DNA of 11,510 bases, taken from contig CAQBRY010000031.1 in NCBI GenBank assembly GCA_948762645.1, positions 1 to 11,510 on the forward strand, read 5' to 3'. Shown one piece after another: positions 1-6,748 of the stretch (its first letter is position 1; the number at the start of each line of letters is the position of its first letter). Position numbers and translations under genes: made by a program. Below the pieces are notes generated by a model. That model saw only the letters and a program-made list of their open reading frames with translations, did no database searches and was not told where the DNA came from. This DNA comes from an uncultured Eubacteriales bacterium (lineage in GTDB: Bacteria; Bacillota; Clostridia; Oscillospirales; Acutalibacteraceae).

Positions 1-1
1 A

Positions 2-166
2 AATTATGAAAATATGCTGGAAGAATTAGAGAACTATAAACTTTATATAGAAGCTAACAAAAGAATTAACAGTCCTGACTATAAAACAATTTCTGAAAAA
101 GAAGTAATGAAAAAATTTAATATAAGTGAAGAAGATCTTAATGACATTGAGGTTGAAATTGAGTAA
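2..166 (+). CDS. Antitoxin of a RelBE-type toxin-antitoxin pair (C-terminal part, start outside window)
   Basis: This is an open frame entering from the left edge. It gives 54 residues and ends in a TAA that shares one base with the ATG of the RelE-type toxin (TAATG junction), so the two genes are translationally coupled. The visible part is acidic and helical (starting NYENMLEELENYKLY and ending EEDLNDIEVEIE). That fits the toxin-wrapping C-terminal tail of a RelB, Phd/YefM or ribbon-helix-helix antitoxin. The DNA-binding N-terminus lies outside the window, so the antitoxin family cannot be fixed. The call rests mainly on the position directly before a toxin, the overlap and the acidic tail. 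Such antitoxins bind and neutralise the toxin and repress their own promoter. Confidence 0.7.
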   Translation, partial: NYENMLEELENYKLYIEANKRINSPDYKTISEKEVMKKFNISEEDLNDIEVEIE

Positions 167-477
167 TGGAATGGATACTAAAATACTCAGAGGATGCTTA
201 TAACGATTTAATAGATTTAGATAATTCACAGCGTAAATTAGTAATTAAAGCTATAAGAAAAACTTTAGAAAATCCTTTGCCTAAAAATGAAGGTGGATAT
301 GGTAATCCCCTTGAAAATCAATCGGGTAGTAAATTAGCAGGATTATTAAAAATAAAATTACTTAAAGCAGGTATAAGAGTAGTTTATAGCATAGAAAGAA
401 AAAATGGCATAATGGAAATAATTGTAATTTCAGTTAGAGATGATAAAAAGGTTTATAAGATAGCGCAAAAAGAATAA
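166..477 (+). CDS. RelE/ParE-family toxin, probable ribosome-dependent mRNA interferase
   Basis: This 103-residue basic protein has the usual length of the RelE/ParE superfamily. From memory, E. coli RelE uses Lys52, Lys54, Arg61, Arg81 and Tyr87 to cut mRNA in the ribosomal A site. This protein has Lys62, Lys64, Arg71, Arg91 and Tyr97, the same set with a constant offset of ten, in the segments LKIKLLKAGIRVVY and VISVRDDKKVY. That argues for RelE-like RNase activity rather than ParE-like gyrase poisoning. The ATG overlaps the stop of the upstream antitoxin, which is typical toxin-antitoxin coupling. The gene is intact, unlike several phage genes downstream. It may be phage-borne stabilisation cargo or a host gene beside the prophage late region; the window does not decide. 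Confidence 0.88.
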   Translation: MEWILKYSEDAYNDLIDLDNSQRKLVIKAIRKTLENPLPKNEGGYGNPLENQSGSKLAGLLKIKLLKAGIRVVYSIERKNGIMEIIVISVRDDKKVYKIAQKE

Positions 478-498
478 ATTAGATCAAGAAGATTTTCT

Positions 499-537
499 AA
501 TTATGATAGATTATGATACATTTTTGAGAGATTATGA
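499..537 (+). repeat. Three helically phased ATTATGA direct repeats
   Basis: The core ATTATGA occurs at 500-506, 510-516 and 531-537; the last two copies are GATTATGA. Start-to-start spacings are 10 and 21 bp, about one and two helical turns. All three lie in the untranslated leader between the toxin gene and the ParB-like gene. This could be a protein-binding array, but the DNA is AT-rich and chance is possible. Confidence 0.3.
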
Positions 538-564
538 GATGTCAAGATGTGTTAAAATAATAGA

Positions 565-583
565 GTAGAAAAATGTTTTCTAC
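565..583 (+). repeat. Perfect inverted repeat, 8-bp arms
   Basis: GTAGAAAA (565-572), a 3-nt loop, then TTTTCTAC (576-583). No T-run follows, so it is not a standard intrinsic terminator. It could be an operator or a hairpin in the leader RNA of the late operon. Confidence 0.4.
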
Positions 584-622
584 GTTATGTCCTCCCTATT
601 ATGTCTAAGTTTATAAATATTT

Positions 623-651
623 TAGCTTCCTTTTTTAAGGAAGCTATTTTT
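623..651 (+). terminator. Strong intrinsic terminator just before the ParB-like gene
   Basis: A perfect 10-bp stem, TAGCTTCCTT (623-632) and AAGGAAGCTA (637-646), closes a TTTT loop and is followed by five T (647-651). It would end transcripts from the toxin-antitoxin pair. It ends only about 9 bases before the GTG of the ParB-like gene, too close for a promoter between them. Expression of the downstream genes from upstream would therefore need readthrough or antitermination. Confidence 0.85.
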
Positions 652-659
652 ATTGGAGT

Positions 660-1223
660 GTGATTGATATTAATATTCAGGAAATAAAACTAGAGGATTT
701 AAAGATGTATAAGAAAAATCCGAGAGTTAATGATAAGACGGTAAAATATGTTAAAAATTCAATAAAGAAATTTGGATTTTTAGTGCCCTTAGTAATCGAC
801 AAAAACAATGTTATAGGAAGCGGACATACAAGATATTTAGCGGCGTTAGAACTTAAATTAAAAACAGTACCATGTGTTAAAGCCGAAAGCTTAACGGATA
901 ACCAGATTAAAGAGTTTAGGATAGCTGATAATAAAATCCATGAAAAATCTGGTTGGGACAACAAATTACTCAAAGAAGAACTACGGGCACTAAAGAATTT
1001 TGGCGTTGATCTAAATAAATTAGGTTTTTTAGATTTTGAACTTGAGTCTATTTTTAATGATGAACTAGACCTTGAAGATTTGGAAAATACAGATAAGGGT
1101 ATAGATGAAAAAGTGTACGTAAAACTAACATTTGATACGGTCGAACACTTTAAAAAATATGATAAAAAGGTTCACAGTATGGCACAAGAAATGAATGCGG
1201 AAATATCCGTAAAATATAATTAA
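660..1223 (+). CDS. ParB/Srx-fold (ParB-like nuclease domain) phage protein
   Basis: This 187-residue protein has an N-terminal ParB-like domain. It includes the lead-in NPRVNDKTVKYVKNSIKKFG (20-39), a strand reading VPLVID (42-47), the family's nucleotide-loop equivalent GSGHTRYLAA (53-62, corresponding to the GERR/GHxR box) and RIADNKIHEKSGWD (87-100). Phage proteins of this type often sit beside DNA methyltransferases or other DNA-modification enzymes near the terminase genes, and here a Mom-like gene follows after 10 bases. The C-terminal 40 residues (about 150-187) look like a small separate strand-helix-strand unit that I cannot name. The GTG at 660 is the only common start that keeps the whole domain, but GGAG at 655-658 lies only one base before it. 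An ATT start at 663 or 669 would space better, so the start is uncertain. Chromosome partitioning is unlikely: there is no parA, no visible parS and no helix-turn-helix domain. Confidence 0.88.
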   Translation: MIDINIQEIKLEDLKMYKKNPRVNDKTVKYVKNSIKKFGFLVPLVIDKNNVIGSGHTRYLAALELKLKTVPCVKAESLTDNQIKEFRIADNKIHEKSGWDNKLLKEELRALKNFGVDLNKLGFLDFELESIFNDELDLEDLENTDKGIDEKVYVKLTFDTVEHFKKYDKKVHSMAQEMNAEISVKYN

Positions 1224-1233
1224 GGTAAAAAAT

Positions 1234-1791
1234 ATGAGAATAAACAGAGCTAGTATTAAGGCTGTCAGGTATGCGTGTAAAAATTTTCACTATGCTAAAT
1301 GCGTACCATCAGTTCAATATTCTTACAATGTTTTTAATGATAATGACGAGTGGTGCGACGTTATTGTATACTCTCAAGGTGCAAACAATAATATTGCAAA
1401 GCCATTTAAGTTAGGACAGGGCGAAGTATTAGAGCTTGTCAGAGTTGCGTTAAACGGAAAACAGGAAATAACTTCAAAAGCTCTAGCACTTACCTTAAAA
1501 CAGCTCCACAAAGACAACCATATTATAAAAATAGTTGTATCTTACGCCGATGGAGACCAAAATCACAATGGAATAATATATCAGGCTACCAATTGGATGT
1601 ATTTAGGAAAACATAATGAAAATACAGTAGGAGCATATATTATAAACGGTAAAAAAACACACCCAAAATCATGTAACTCAAAGGGCTGGAAACAGAATAT
1701 AAAATGGATTAAAAAATACATAGGCCCTAATGCTACAGAATTTATAATCGAGGGAAAACATAAGTATATTTTTTGCTTTGAAAAAAATTGA
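1234..1791 (+). CDS. mom: Mom-like DNA adenine modification enzyme (GNAT-type fold)
   Basis: This 185-residue protein reads like the Mom family founded by phage Mu. Mu Mom converts adenine in DNA to the N6-(methyl)carbamoyl form, which makes phage DNA resistant to many restriction enzymes. Visible family segments are FHYAKCVPS (18-26), VIVYSQGANNNIAKPF (43-58), GEVLELVRVAL (63-73), SKALALTLKQL (81-91) and VSYADGDQNHNGIIYQATNW (102-121). As I recall, Ser114, Asp139 and Tyr149 matter in Mu Mom. Ser81, Asp106 and Tyr116 here keep exactly that spacing, and Arg70 may match Arg101. The protein is shorter than Mu Mom (about 240 residues, from memory) but no domain is visibly broken. It lies 10 bases after the ParB-like gene, probably in one operon; its ribosome site (AAGG) is weak. 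No Com-like translation activator is seen. The substrate and product here are inferred from the family. Confidence 0.85.
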   Translation: MRINRASIKAVRYACKNFHYAKCVPSVQYSYNVFNDNDEWCDVIVYSQGANNNIAKPFKLGQGEVLELVRVALNGKQEITSKALALTLKQLHKDNHIIKIVVSYADGDQNHNGIIYQATNWMYLGKHNENTVGAYIINGKKTHPKSCNSKGWKQNIKWIKKYIGPNATEFIIEGKHKYIFCFEKN

Positions 1792-1848
1792 GAAAACAAT
1801 ATTTAAAGTTAACAAAACCATATCCAAAAATAAGCGGAGGCGGTGATC

Positions 1849-2267
1849 ATGAATAATGAAAATTTAATACCGTTGTCAAAGAGATGTCAAAGAGAGAAAC
1901 GCAACATTCAAAGAAAAGGAAATCAGGTATTCAAGAAAAATAACGCAAGAAAAAAGAACGCTCAAGAGGTTATAAAAGACGTCTTATACGGAAATTTAAA
2001 ACTTCCTGAACTTAAAAAATGGTTGATAAAATGGATATTTACGAAGGTGAAAAAGATAAAAATAATCTTTTAGCTTTGGTCATTTCCATATTTGCAACAG
2101 GAGTAAAAAAAGGCGACAACAGAATACTTAAAGATTTAATCGAACTTGCAGGAGAAAAACCGGCAGAAAAGGTAGAGATAACCTCGCAGGGCAGTACAAT
2201 TTTAGAAATTCAGAAATATCTATGTTTAAAAAAGAAAAATAAGAGAAGCATACAAAAAAATGAATAA
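1849..2267 (+). pseudogene. Small terminase subunit-like DNA-packaging protein, frameshifted
   Basis: Two open frames together read as one gene. The first starts at ATG 1849 behind a perfect GGAGG (1836-1840) and would run to 2073; its end is family-unlike and basic-hydrophobic. The second frame opens at 2019 and carries the conserved-looking half (LLALVISIFATGVKKGDNR, then ELAGEKPAEKVEI). Adding one A to the A6 run at 2014-2019 joins them into 139 residues reading PELKKMVDKMDIYEGEK across the junction. The opening NLIPLSKR...QRKGNQ and the GEKPxEKVE ending are typical of small proteins directly before this type of large terminase. I infer that it recognises the packaging site. It overlaps the large subunit start by 8 bases. 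As written the gene is broken; ribosomal slippage on A6 is possible but not supported by a good heptamer. Confidence 0.7.
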
Positions 2268-3519
2268 TTTAAATAAGTTTGAGTATCTGGATTTAATCAT
2301 AGAAGAGCCATATATAATAGGTCAAAAAGTGGGATTTAAAGACTTAACGCTACTACACAATAAGTGGATAAAAAATATTATTGGAGCATATGAGGACAAA
2401 GATTACACACTTTTAGCTCATAGAGGAAGTTACAAAACCACGTGTTTAACTATAGGGGTTGCTCTGATGATACTTTTAGAGCTAAATAAAAACATAATCA
2501 TACTTAGAAAAATAGATGGTGATGTTAAAGAAGTAATTAGGCAAATACATAAAATAATGACAAGTCACCTTTACTTATTTTTAGTGAGGATAATTTACGG
2601 AATAGATCTAGTCTTTACGGAAGTATCAGCATTTAATTTGAATACTAATTTAACGACAAGTTTCAAAGGCACAAGCCAAATTTTAGGGCTTGGAATTAAA
2701 ACCTCAATCACAGGAAAGCATGCAGACATTGTAATTACTGACGATATTGTGAATTTAAAAGACAGAATCAGTAAACCCGAAAGAGAACTTACAAAACTTT
2801 CTTACATGGAACTCCAGAACATAAAAAATCGTGGTGGAAGAATAATAAATGCAGGTACTCCCTGGCATAAAGAGGATTGTATTTCGATTATGCCGAATAT
2901 CCATGTGTACGACTGTTACAATACAGACTTAATAAACAGAGATAATCTAGAGCAAATAAGAAGGGCTATGTCCCCCTCTTTGTTTGCTGCCAATTATGAG
3001 TTAAAGCATATAGCGAGTGAAGAAAGTTTATTTGATAATCCAGTATTTGCAAAGGATATAGATTTAATTTTAGGTGAAATCGCACATATAGACGGAAGTT
3101 ATGGAGGTTCAGACAGTACAGCGTTTACAGTATTAAAACAGTATGAAAATAAATTTATTGTATTTGGCATGAGGTGGGATAAATATGTTGATGATTGTTT
3201 AAATATCATTTCAAACTACATGAAAATGTATAAGATAGGTACGATTTATTGTGAGAAGAACGCAGACAAAGGGTATCTAGCGAAAGAACTTAGAAATCGT
3301 GGGTTTATATCAAGAGATTATCAGGAGTCCATGAATAAATTTATTAAAATAAGCACTTATCTAAGAAAAAACTGGGGAAACATCACATTTTTAGAATGTA
3401 CATCATCAGAGTACGTAAACGAAATTTTAGACTATACGGAAAATTCTCCCCATGACGACAGTCCAGACAGTTTAGCAAGTATTTTAAGGCAAGTTACCAA
3501 AGGAAAGTGGCTATATTAG
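2260..3519 (+). CDS. Terminase large subunit (packaging ATPase and nuclease)
   Basis: This intact 419-residue phage motor protein cuts concatemeric DNA and pumps it through the portal. ATPase motifs in order: Walker-A-like HRGSYKTT (54-61), Walker B ADIVITDD (155-162) and coupling motif NAGTPWH (197-203). The RNase-H-fold nuclease follows, with acidic residues at Asp278 (HIDGSYGG), Glu332 (IYCEKNADKG) and Asp399/Asp400/Asp403 (HDDSPDS). The segment MSPSLFAANYELKHIA (237-252) is also typical of the clostridial-prophage version. Length is normal (about 420-440). The ATG overlaps the end of the small-subunit frame, which implies translational coupling; its own ribosome site is weak. No key residue is missing. 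Confidence 0.97.
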   Translation: MNNLNKFEYLDLIIEEPYIIGQKVGFKDLTLLHNKWIKNIIGAYEDKDYTLLAHRGSYKTTCLTIGVALMILLELNKNIIILRKIDGDVKEVIRQIHKIMTSHLYLFLVRIIYGIDLVFTEVSAFNLNTNLTTSFKGTSQILGLGIKTSITGKHADIVITDDIVNLKDRISKPERELTKLSYMELQNIKNRGGRIINAGTPWHKEDCISIMPNIHVYDCYNTDLINRDNLEQIRRAMSPSLFAANYELKHIASEESLFDNPVFAKDIDLILGEIAHIDGSYGGSDSTAFTVLKQYENKFIVFGMRWDKYVDDCLNIISNYMKMYKIGTIYCEKNADKGYLAKELRNRGFISRDYQESMNKFIKISTYLRKNWGNITFLECTSSEYVNEILDYTENSPHDDSPDSLASILRQVTKGKWLY

Positions 3520-3534
3520 AAAGGGTGTGAAATA

Positions 3535-5009
3535 GTGAAAAACATATTTGAAAAGTGCGATATAGAGCCATATATACCCAAAATTATTAATGATGATTTA
3601 TCGAGTGAAAGGAAAAAATGTGCAAAAAAAGCAAAGATTATTATAACGCAAGGCATGATATTTTAGACTACAGAGTATTTTATTTTAATTCAGACGGACA
3701 ACTTGTCGAGGATATCACGAGAAGCAATACAAAAACAAGTCATGCATTTTATACGGAACTTATAGACCAGAAAACAAGCTATTTACTAAGCGGATTTAAC
3801 GTATATTCAGAGCAGGAACATCTTAATAAAGAATTACAATTATACTTTGACGATAACTTTAAATCTGAACTTGCGGAAACGGTGGAAAATGCCAGTAAAA
3901 TAGGATTTTCATATATGTACGCACAGCTCGGAAAAGACTTTAAAACTCACTTTAAATATGCCGAAGGTTTAGGAATAATCGAGGTTATAAATTCCGTATC
4001 GGAGAAAACTGACTATGTCATCAATTATTACGTAAAAAGAGTTGACGAAGTAACAAATGAAAATGTTTTAGCGGTTGAGGTTTATGACAAAGAACAAACA
4101 TTCTATTACTTAATTAAAGACAATAAATTAATCTCCGATACAACAAAATCCATTAATCCCCGACCACATAAAGTGTGGCAAGAGTTTGAAAGCAACAATA
4201 AAGTAAAAACAAAAGGCGGTAAATTCGGGTTTATTCCTTTTTTCAGACTTGATAACAACGAAGACGGTTACAGCGATTTAAAGCCAATTAAAGGGCTTAT
4301 AAACGATTATGACCTTATGAGTTGCGGTTTATCTAACAATCTACAAGATGTTGCGGAAGGGATTTATGTTGTAAAGGGATTTCAGGGAAACGACTTTAAT
4401 GAACTGCAAAATAATATAAGGGTTAAAAAAGTTGTCGGAGTTGGAGAACAAGGCGATCTAGACATAAAAACAATAAATATTCCATACGAAGCAAGAAAAG
4501 CAAAATTAGAACTTGACGAAAAAAATATTTATCGTTTTGGTATGGGGTTTAACTCTTCACAAGTTGGAGACGGAAATATTACAAACGTAGTAATCAAAAG
4601 CAGATATGCACTCCTCGACCTTAAATGTGACAAAATGCAACGCCGACTAAAAGCCTTTTTACAACCTATAATAGATATAATTTTGACTGAAATAAATGAA
4701 AAATACAGTACAAATTATACTCCTCAAGATATAATTATTGACCTCACACGAAAGGTTATGGCGAACAGTTTAGACAACGCACAGATAGCAAAAACCGAAT
4801 CCGAGACTAAACAAATAGAAATAAACACGCTTTTAAACGCAATCGGACAACTACCCGAAGAAACCATAATCAAGCAAATTTGCGGTATATTGGAAATAAA
4901 TTTTGATGAAGTACAAACACAGTTAAATGAAAAAATTAATACCAGAAAATCCATAAACCAGTTATCCGAAGAAATATTAAATCTTGAAAATGAGGATGTC
5001 GAAACTTGA
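3535..5009 (+). CDS. Portal protein, SPP1 gp6-like, with a frameshift near the N-terminus
   Basis: The portal forms the dodecameric ring at the capsid vertex through which DNA enters. The uninterrupted frame 3618-5009 (463 residues) contains the family core: YYNARHDILDYR near its start, SNTKTSHAFYTELIDQKTSY, LLSGFNVY, and a helical C-terminal part rich in Glu and Asn. Its own ATG at 3618 cuts into the N-terminal arm. The true start is probably GTG 3535, seven bases after AAGGGTG (3521-3527). That frame gives 32 family-like residues (including PYIPKIINDDLSSERKK) and leads into the main frame if one A is added to the A7 run at 3624-3630, for 491 residues in total. A AAA AAA G is also a plausible slippery sequence, but programmed shifting here would be unusual. 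It lies directly after the large terminase, as in SPP1-like phages. Confidence 0.92.
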
Positions 5010-5951
5010 ATAAATATAAAAAGCAAGTAAATAAAATTCTTTTAAATCATGAAGAAAAAATGCTTGAAAATCTTGAATCGGATTATAGCCAAGCATTGGC
5101 AGACATTAAAATAACCATTAAAGAATTAAAGCAGTCAATAAAAGAATTAGAATTGACAAAATCAGATCAAAGTATAATAAATTCAAAAATATACCAGCTT
5201 GAATATCAAGAGTTATTGTAAGCTCAAATTAATGCAAGTCTTGATTTACTTATTCAAAAAATATAAATAATGTAACTGATTTTTTGAAAAGTGTGTACAG
5301 TGACAGCTATTTAGGAGATATTTTTATACTTCAAGAATTTTATAAAATCCCAATTTACATCCCTATAAACGTAAAGCAACTCGTAAAAGCAATTAAAACG
5401 GAAACAGCAGGACTTAAATTTCTGCGAGATTATATGATAATGTAGATAATCTTAAAAGTCATGTAATATCCGAAATATCGAGAGGAATAGCACAGGGAAA
5501 CAGTTATTTAGAGATTGCAAGGAACGTGTCACAGCTTACGGAAATCAGCTTTAATAATGCATACAGAATAGCACGTACAGAGGGAGGCAGAATATCCACA
5601 CAAGCACAACTTGACAGTATAAAAGAAAGTATAAACGAAGGTGCAGATTTACTAAAGAGATGGGACTTAACACTTGATAACAGAACACGTCAAGTACACT
5701 TAGAACTTGACGGACAAACTGTAGAATATAATGAATATTTTAAAAGCAGTATAGGTGAAGCCTTTGCCCCTCATAACTTTGGTATTCCGACACAAGATAT
5801 TAATTGCAGGTGCAGACTTTCAAGCGTTCCACGTTGGGATTTAGATAGTAAAAATTCAACGAGGTGGGACAACATAAAAGGCAAAATAATACCGTATAAG
5901 ACATATAAACAGTGGAAAAATCAGTATCAAAAGATTAATTTTAAATTATAA
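5006..5951 (+). pseudogene. Minor head protein, SPP1 gp7 / Mu gpF family, multiply interrupted
   Basis: The gene starts at TTG 5006, overlapping the portal stop, nine bases after GAGGA (4992-4996). Three lesions break it: an in-frame TAA at 5219-5221 (probably a former Lys, Gln or Glu codon), a lost A in the A6 run 5256-5261, and a lost T at TTT 5419-5421. Correcting the two shifts and reading through the stop gives 315 residues, normal for the family. The N-terminal third is a charged helical region. The intact C-terminal 141 residues (from 5526) hold the family signature: NAYRIARTEGGRISTQAQ, RWDLTLDNRTRQVHLELDGQ and a final TQDINCRC. Family members are carried in the procapsid and in SPP1 affect DNA ejection. 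As written no functional product longer than the C-terminal part is expected. Confidence 0.9.
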
Positions 5952-5959
5952 AATATTTG

Positions 5960-5987
5960 TTGTCAAAATAGTACTATATATGATATT
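5960..5987 (+). promoter_or_regulatory. Candidate promoter of the hicAB cassette
   Basis: TTGTCA (5960-5965, five of six to consensus), a 16-base spacer, then GATATT (5982-5987, four of six). It lies directly after the minor head stop and 25 bases before the hicA GTG, which fits a cassette with its own promoter. Such hexamers arise easily in AT-rich DNA. Confidence 0.45.
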
Positions 5988-5996
5988 ACATATAGT
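5973..5996 (+). promoter_or_regulatory. Inverted repeat over the hic promoter, candidate HicB operator
   Basis: ACTATAT (5973-5979) and ATATAGT (5990-5996) form 7-bp arms around a 10-bp spacer that contains the candidate -10 hexamer. HicB here has a C-terminal ribbon-helix-helix-like part, and HicB proteins commonly repress their own promoter through such palindromes. Function is inferred. Confidence 0.4.
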
Positions 5997-6011
5997 GTAA
6001 AGAGTGAGAAA

Positions 6012-6246
6012 GTGTCAAGTATAGAAAAACTAATTGAAAAAATGAAAACTCAACCTCACAGAATAAAATTTTCAGAGATATAAAGAATATTAAATTATAT
6101 GGATTTTTACGAAACTAGGCAGAAAGGCTCACATAAAAGATTTAAAAATAAAAATACAAACGAAATGCTTACTTTGCCAGTACAAAATCCCTTGAAAGCT
6201 TTATATAAAACAAATATTAAAATTACTAGGAAATGAAATGAAATAA
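6012..6246 (+). pseudogene. hicA: HicA toxin, inactivated by a stop and a frameshift
   Basis: From GTG 6012 the frame reads SSIEKLIEKMKTQPHRIKF, stops at TAA 6081-6083, then resumes in frame with the HicA core: YMDFYETRQKGSHKRFKN, then LTLPVQNPLKALY. The His of GSHKRF (codon 6132-6134) matches the catalytic histidine of the HicA double-stranded-RNA-binding-like fold. After about 6201-6206 the family ending (IKQILKLLGNEMK) continues in another frame and stops at 6244-6246, two bases before hicB. Repaired, the protein would be about 77-78 residues, normal for HicA. HicA is an mRNA-cleaving toxin; this copy should be non-functional. The TAA is one substitution from GAA, which family members often have there. 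Confidence 0.85.
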
Positions 6247-6247
6247 A

Positions 6248-6598
6248 ATGAACGCAAGTGAATATTTAAAACTTCCATATAAAATATCTATTCAAGAAAT
6301 AACTGATGAAAACGGACATTATTTTTTTGCAACGGTAGATGAATTTCCAGGCTGTATGAGTGACGGAAAAACAGTTGAAGAAGCATATAAAAATATTCAT
6401 AAAGCTATGGAACTTCATATTTCAGAGATGATAAACGAGAATATGAAAATTCCTATGCCAACATCTTCTGAAAAGGAAGAATATAGCGGAAAATTTGTTA
6501 TAAGAATTCCCAAAACTTTGCACAAGAATTTGGCATTAAAAGCCCAGCAAGAGGGAGTTGGTTTAAATCAATACGCACTTTTTAAACTTGCTAATTAA
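6248..6598 (+). CDS. hicB: HicB antitoxin
   Basis: This intact 116-residue protein has the two-part HicB layout. The N-terminal domain (about 1-65) is the degenerate RNase-H fold, with FFATVDEFPGCMSDGKTVEE (26-45) and a following helix AYKNIHKAMELHI. The C-terminal part, about 80-116 (SGKFVIRIPKTLHKNLALKA then GVGLNQYALFKLAN), is a ribbon-helix-helix DNA-binding unit. HicB sequesters HicA and represses the hic promoter. It starts two bases after the hicA remnant, so it is normally co-expressed with the toxin. It has stayed open while hicA is doubly broken, as expected when toxin loss removes the danger of later antitoxin loss. It may still act as a repressor or neutralise a related HicA elsewhere. 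Confidence 0.95.
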   Translation: MNASEYLKLPYKISIQEITDENGHYFFATVDEFPGCMSDGKTVEEAYKNIHKAMELHISEMINENMKIPMPTSSEKEEYSGKFVIRIPKTLHKNLALKAQQEGVGLNQYALFKLAN

Positions 6599-6629
6599 TA
6601 TAGGAATACATTAAAAACATAAAAATAAG

Positions 6630-6652
6630 ACCACCTTTCGAGGTGGTTTTTT
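6630..6652 (+). terminator. Intrinsic terminator after hicB
   Basis: The perfect 7-bp stem ACCACCT (6630-6636) and AGGTGGT (6641-6647) has a TTCG tetraloop, which is very stable, and is followed by five T (6648-6652). It closes the hicAB cassette. It also lies in the middle of the phage late operon, so read-through would be needed for scaffold and capsid expression from upstream. Confidence 0.9.
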
Positions 6653-6705
6653 AATGCTCAATTGTCTTTTTAAAGGCCAGACGTAAAAGAAGCGAAAACT
6701 TTAAT

Positions 6706-6720
6706 CGTGTACGATACACG
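6706..6720 (+). repeat. Hairpin upstream of the scaffold gene
   Basis: CGTGTA (6706-6711), loop CGA, TACACG (6715-6720): a perfect 6-bp stem about 16 bases before the AGGAG site of the scaffold gene. No T-run follows. It could be an RNA processing or stability element or an operator. Confidence 0.4.
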
Positions 6721-6748
6721 TAAAAAAACGTATAAAGGAGAGGTTAAT

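Noticed and set aside
26..229. Minus-strand open frame over the antitoxin and toxin
   Set aside because: Low-complexity Phe/Asn-rich translation opposite two real genes, with no ribosome site; AT-rich shadow.
677..973. Minus-strand open frame over the ParB-like gene
   Set aside because: Opposite a clear ParB-fold coding region; Ser/Leu-rich composition is typical of an antisense shadow.
660..1223. ParB as a plasmid or chromosome partition gene
   Set aside because: No parA partner, no recognisable parS repeats, no helix-turn-helix domain, and the context is phage packaging genes.
5221..5525. Non-coding spacer or separate small genes between 5221 and 5525
   Set aside because: Translation in shifted frames gives continuous minor head protein sequence, so this is the broken middle of that gene.
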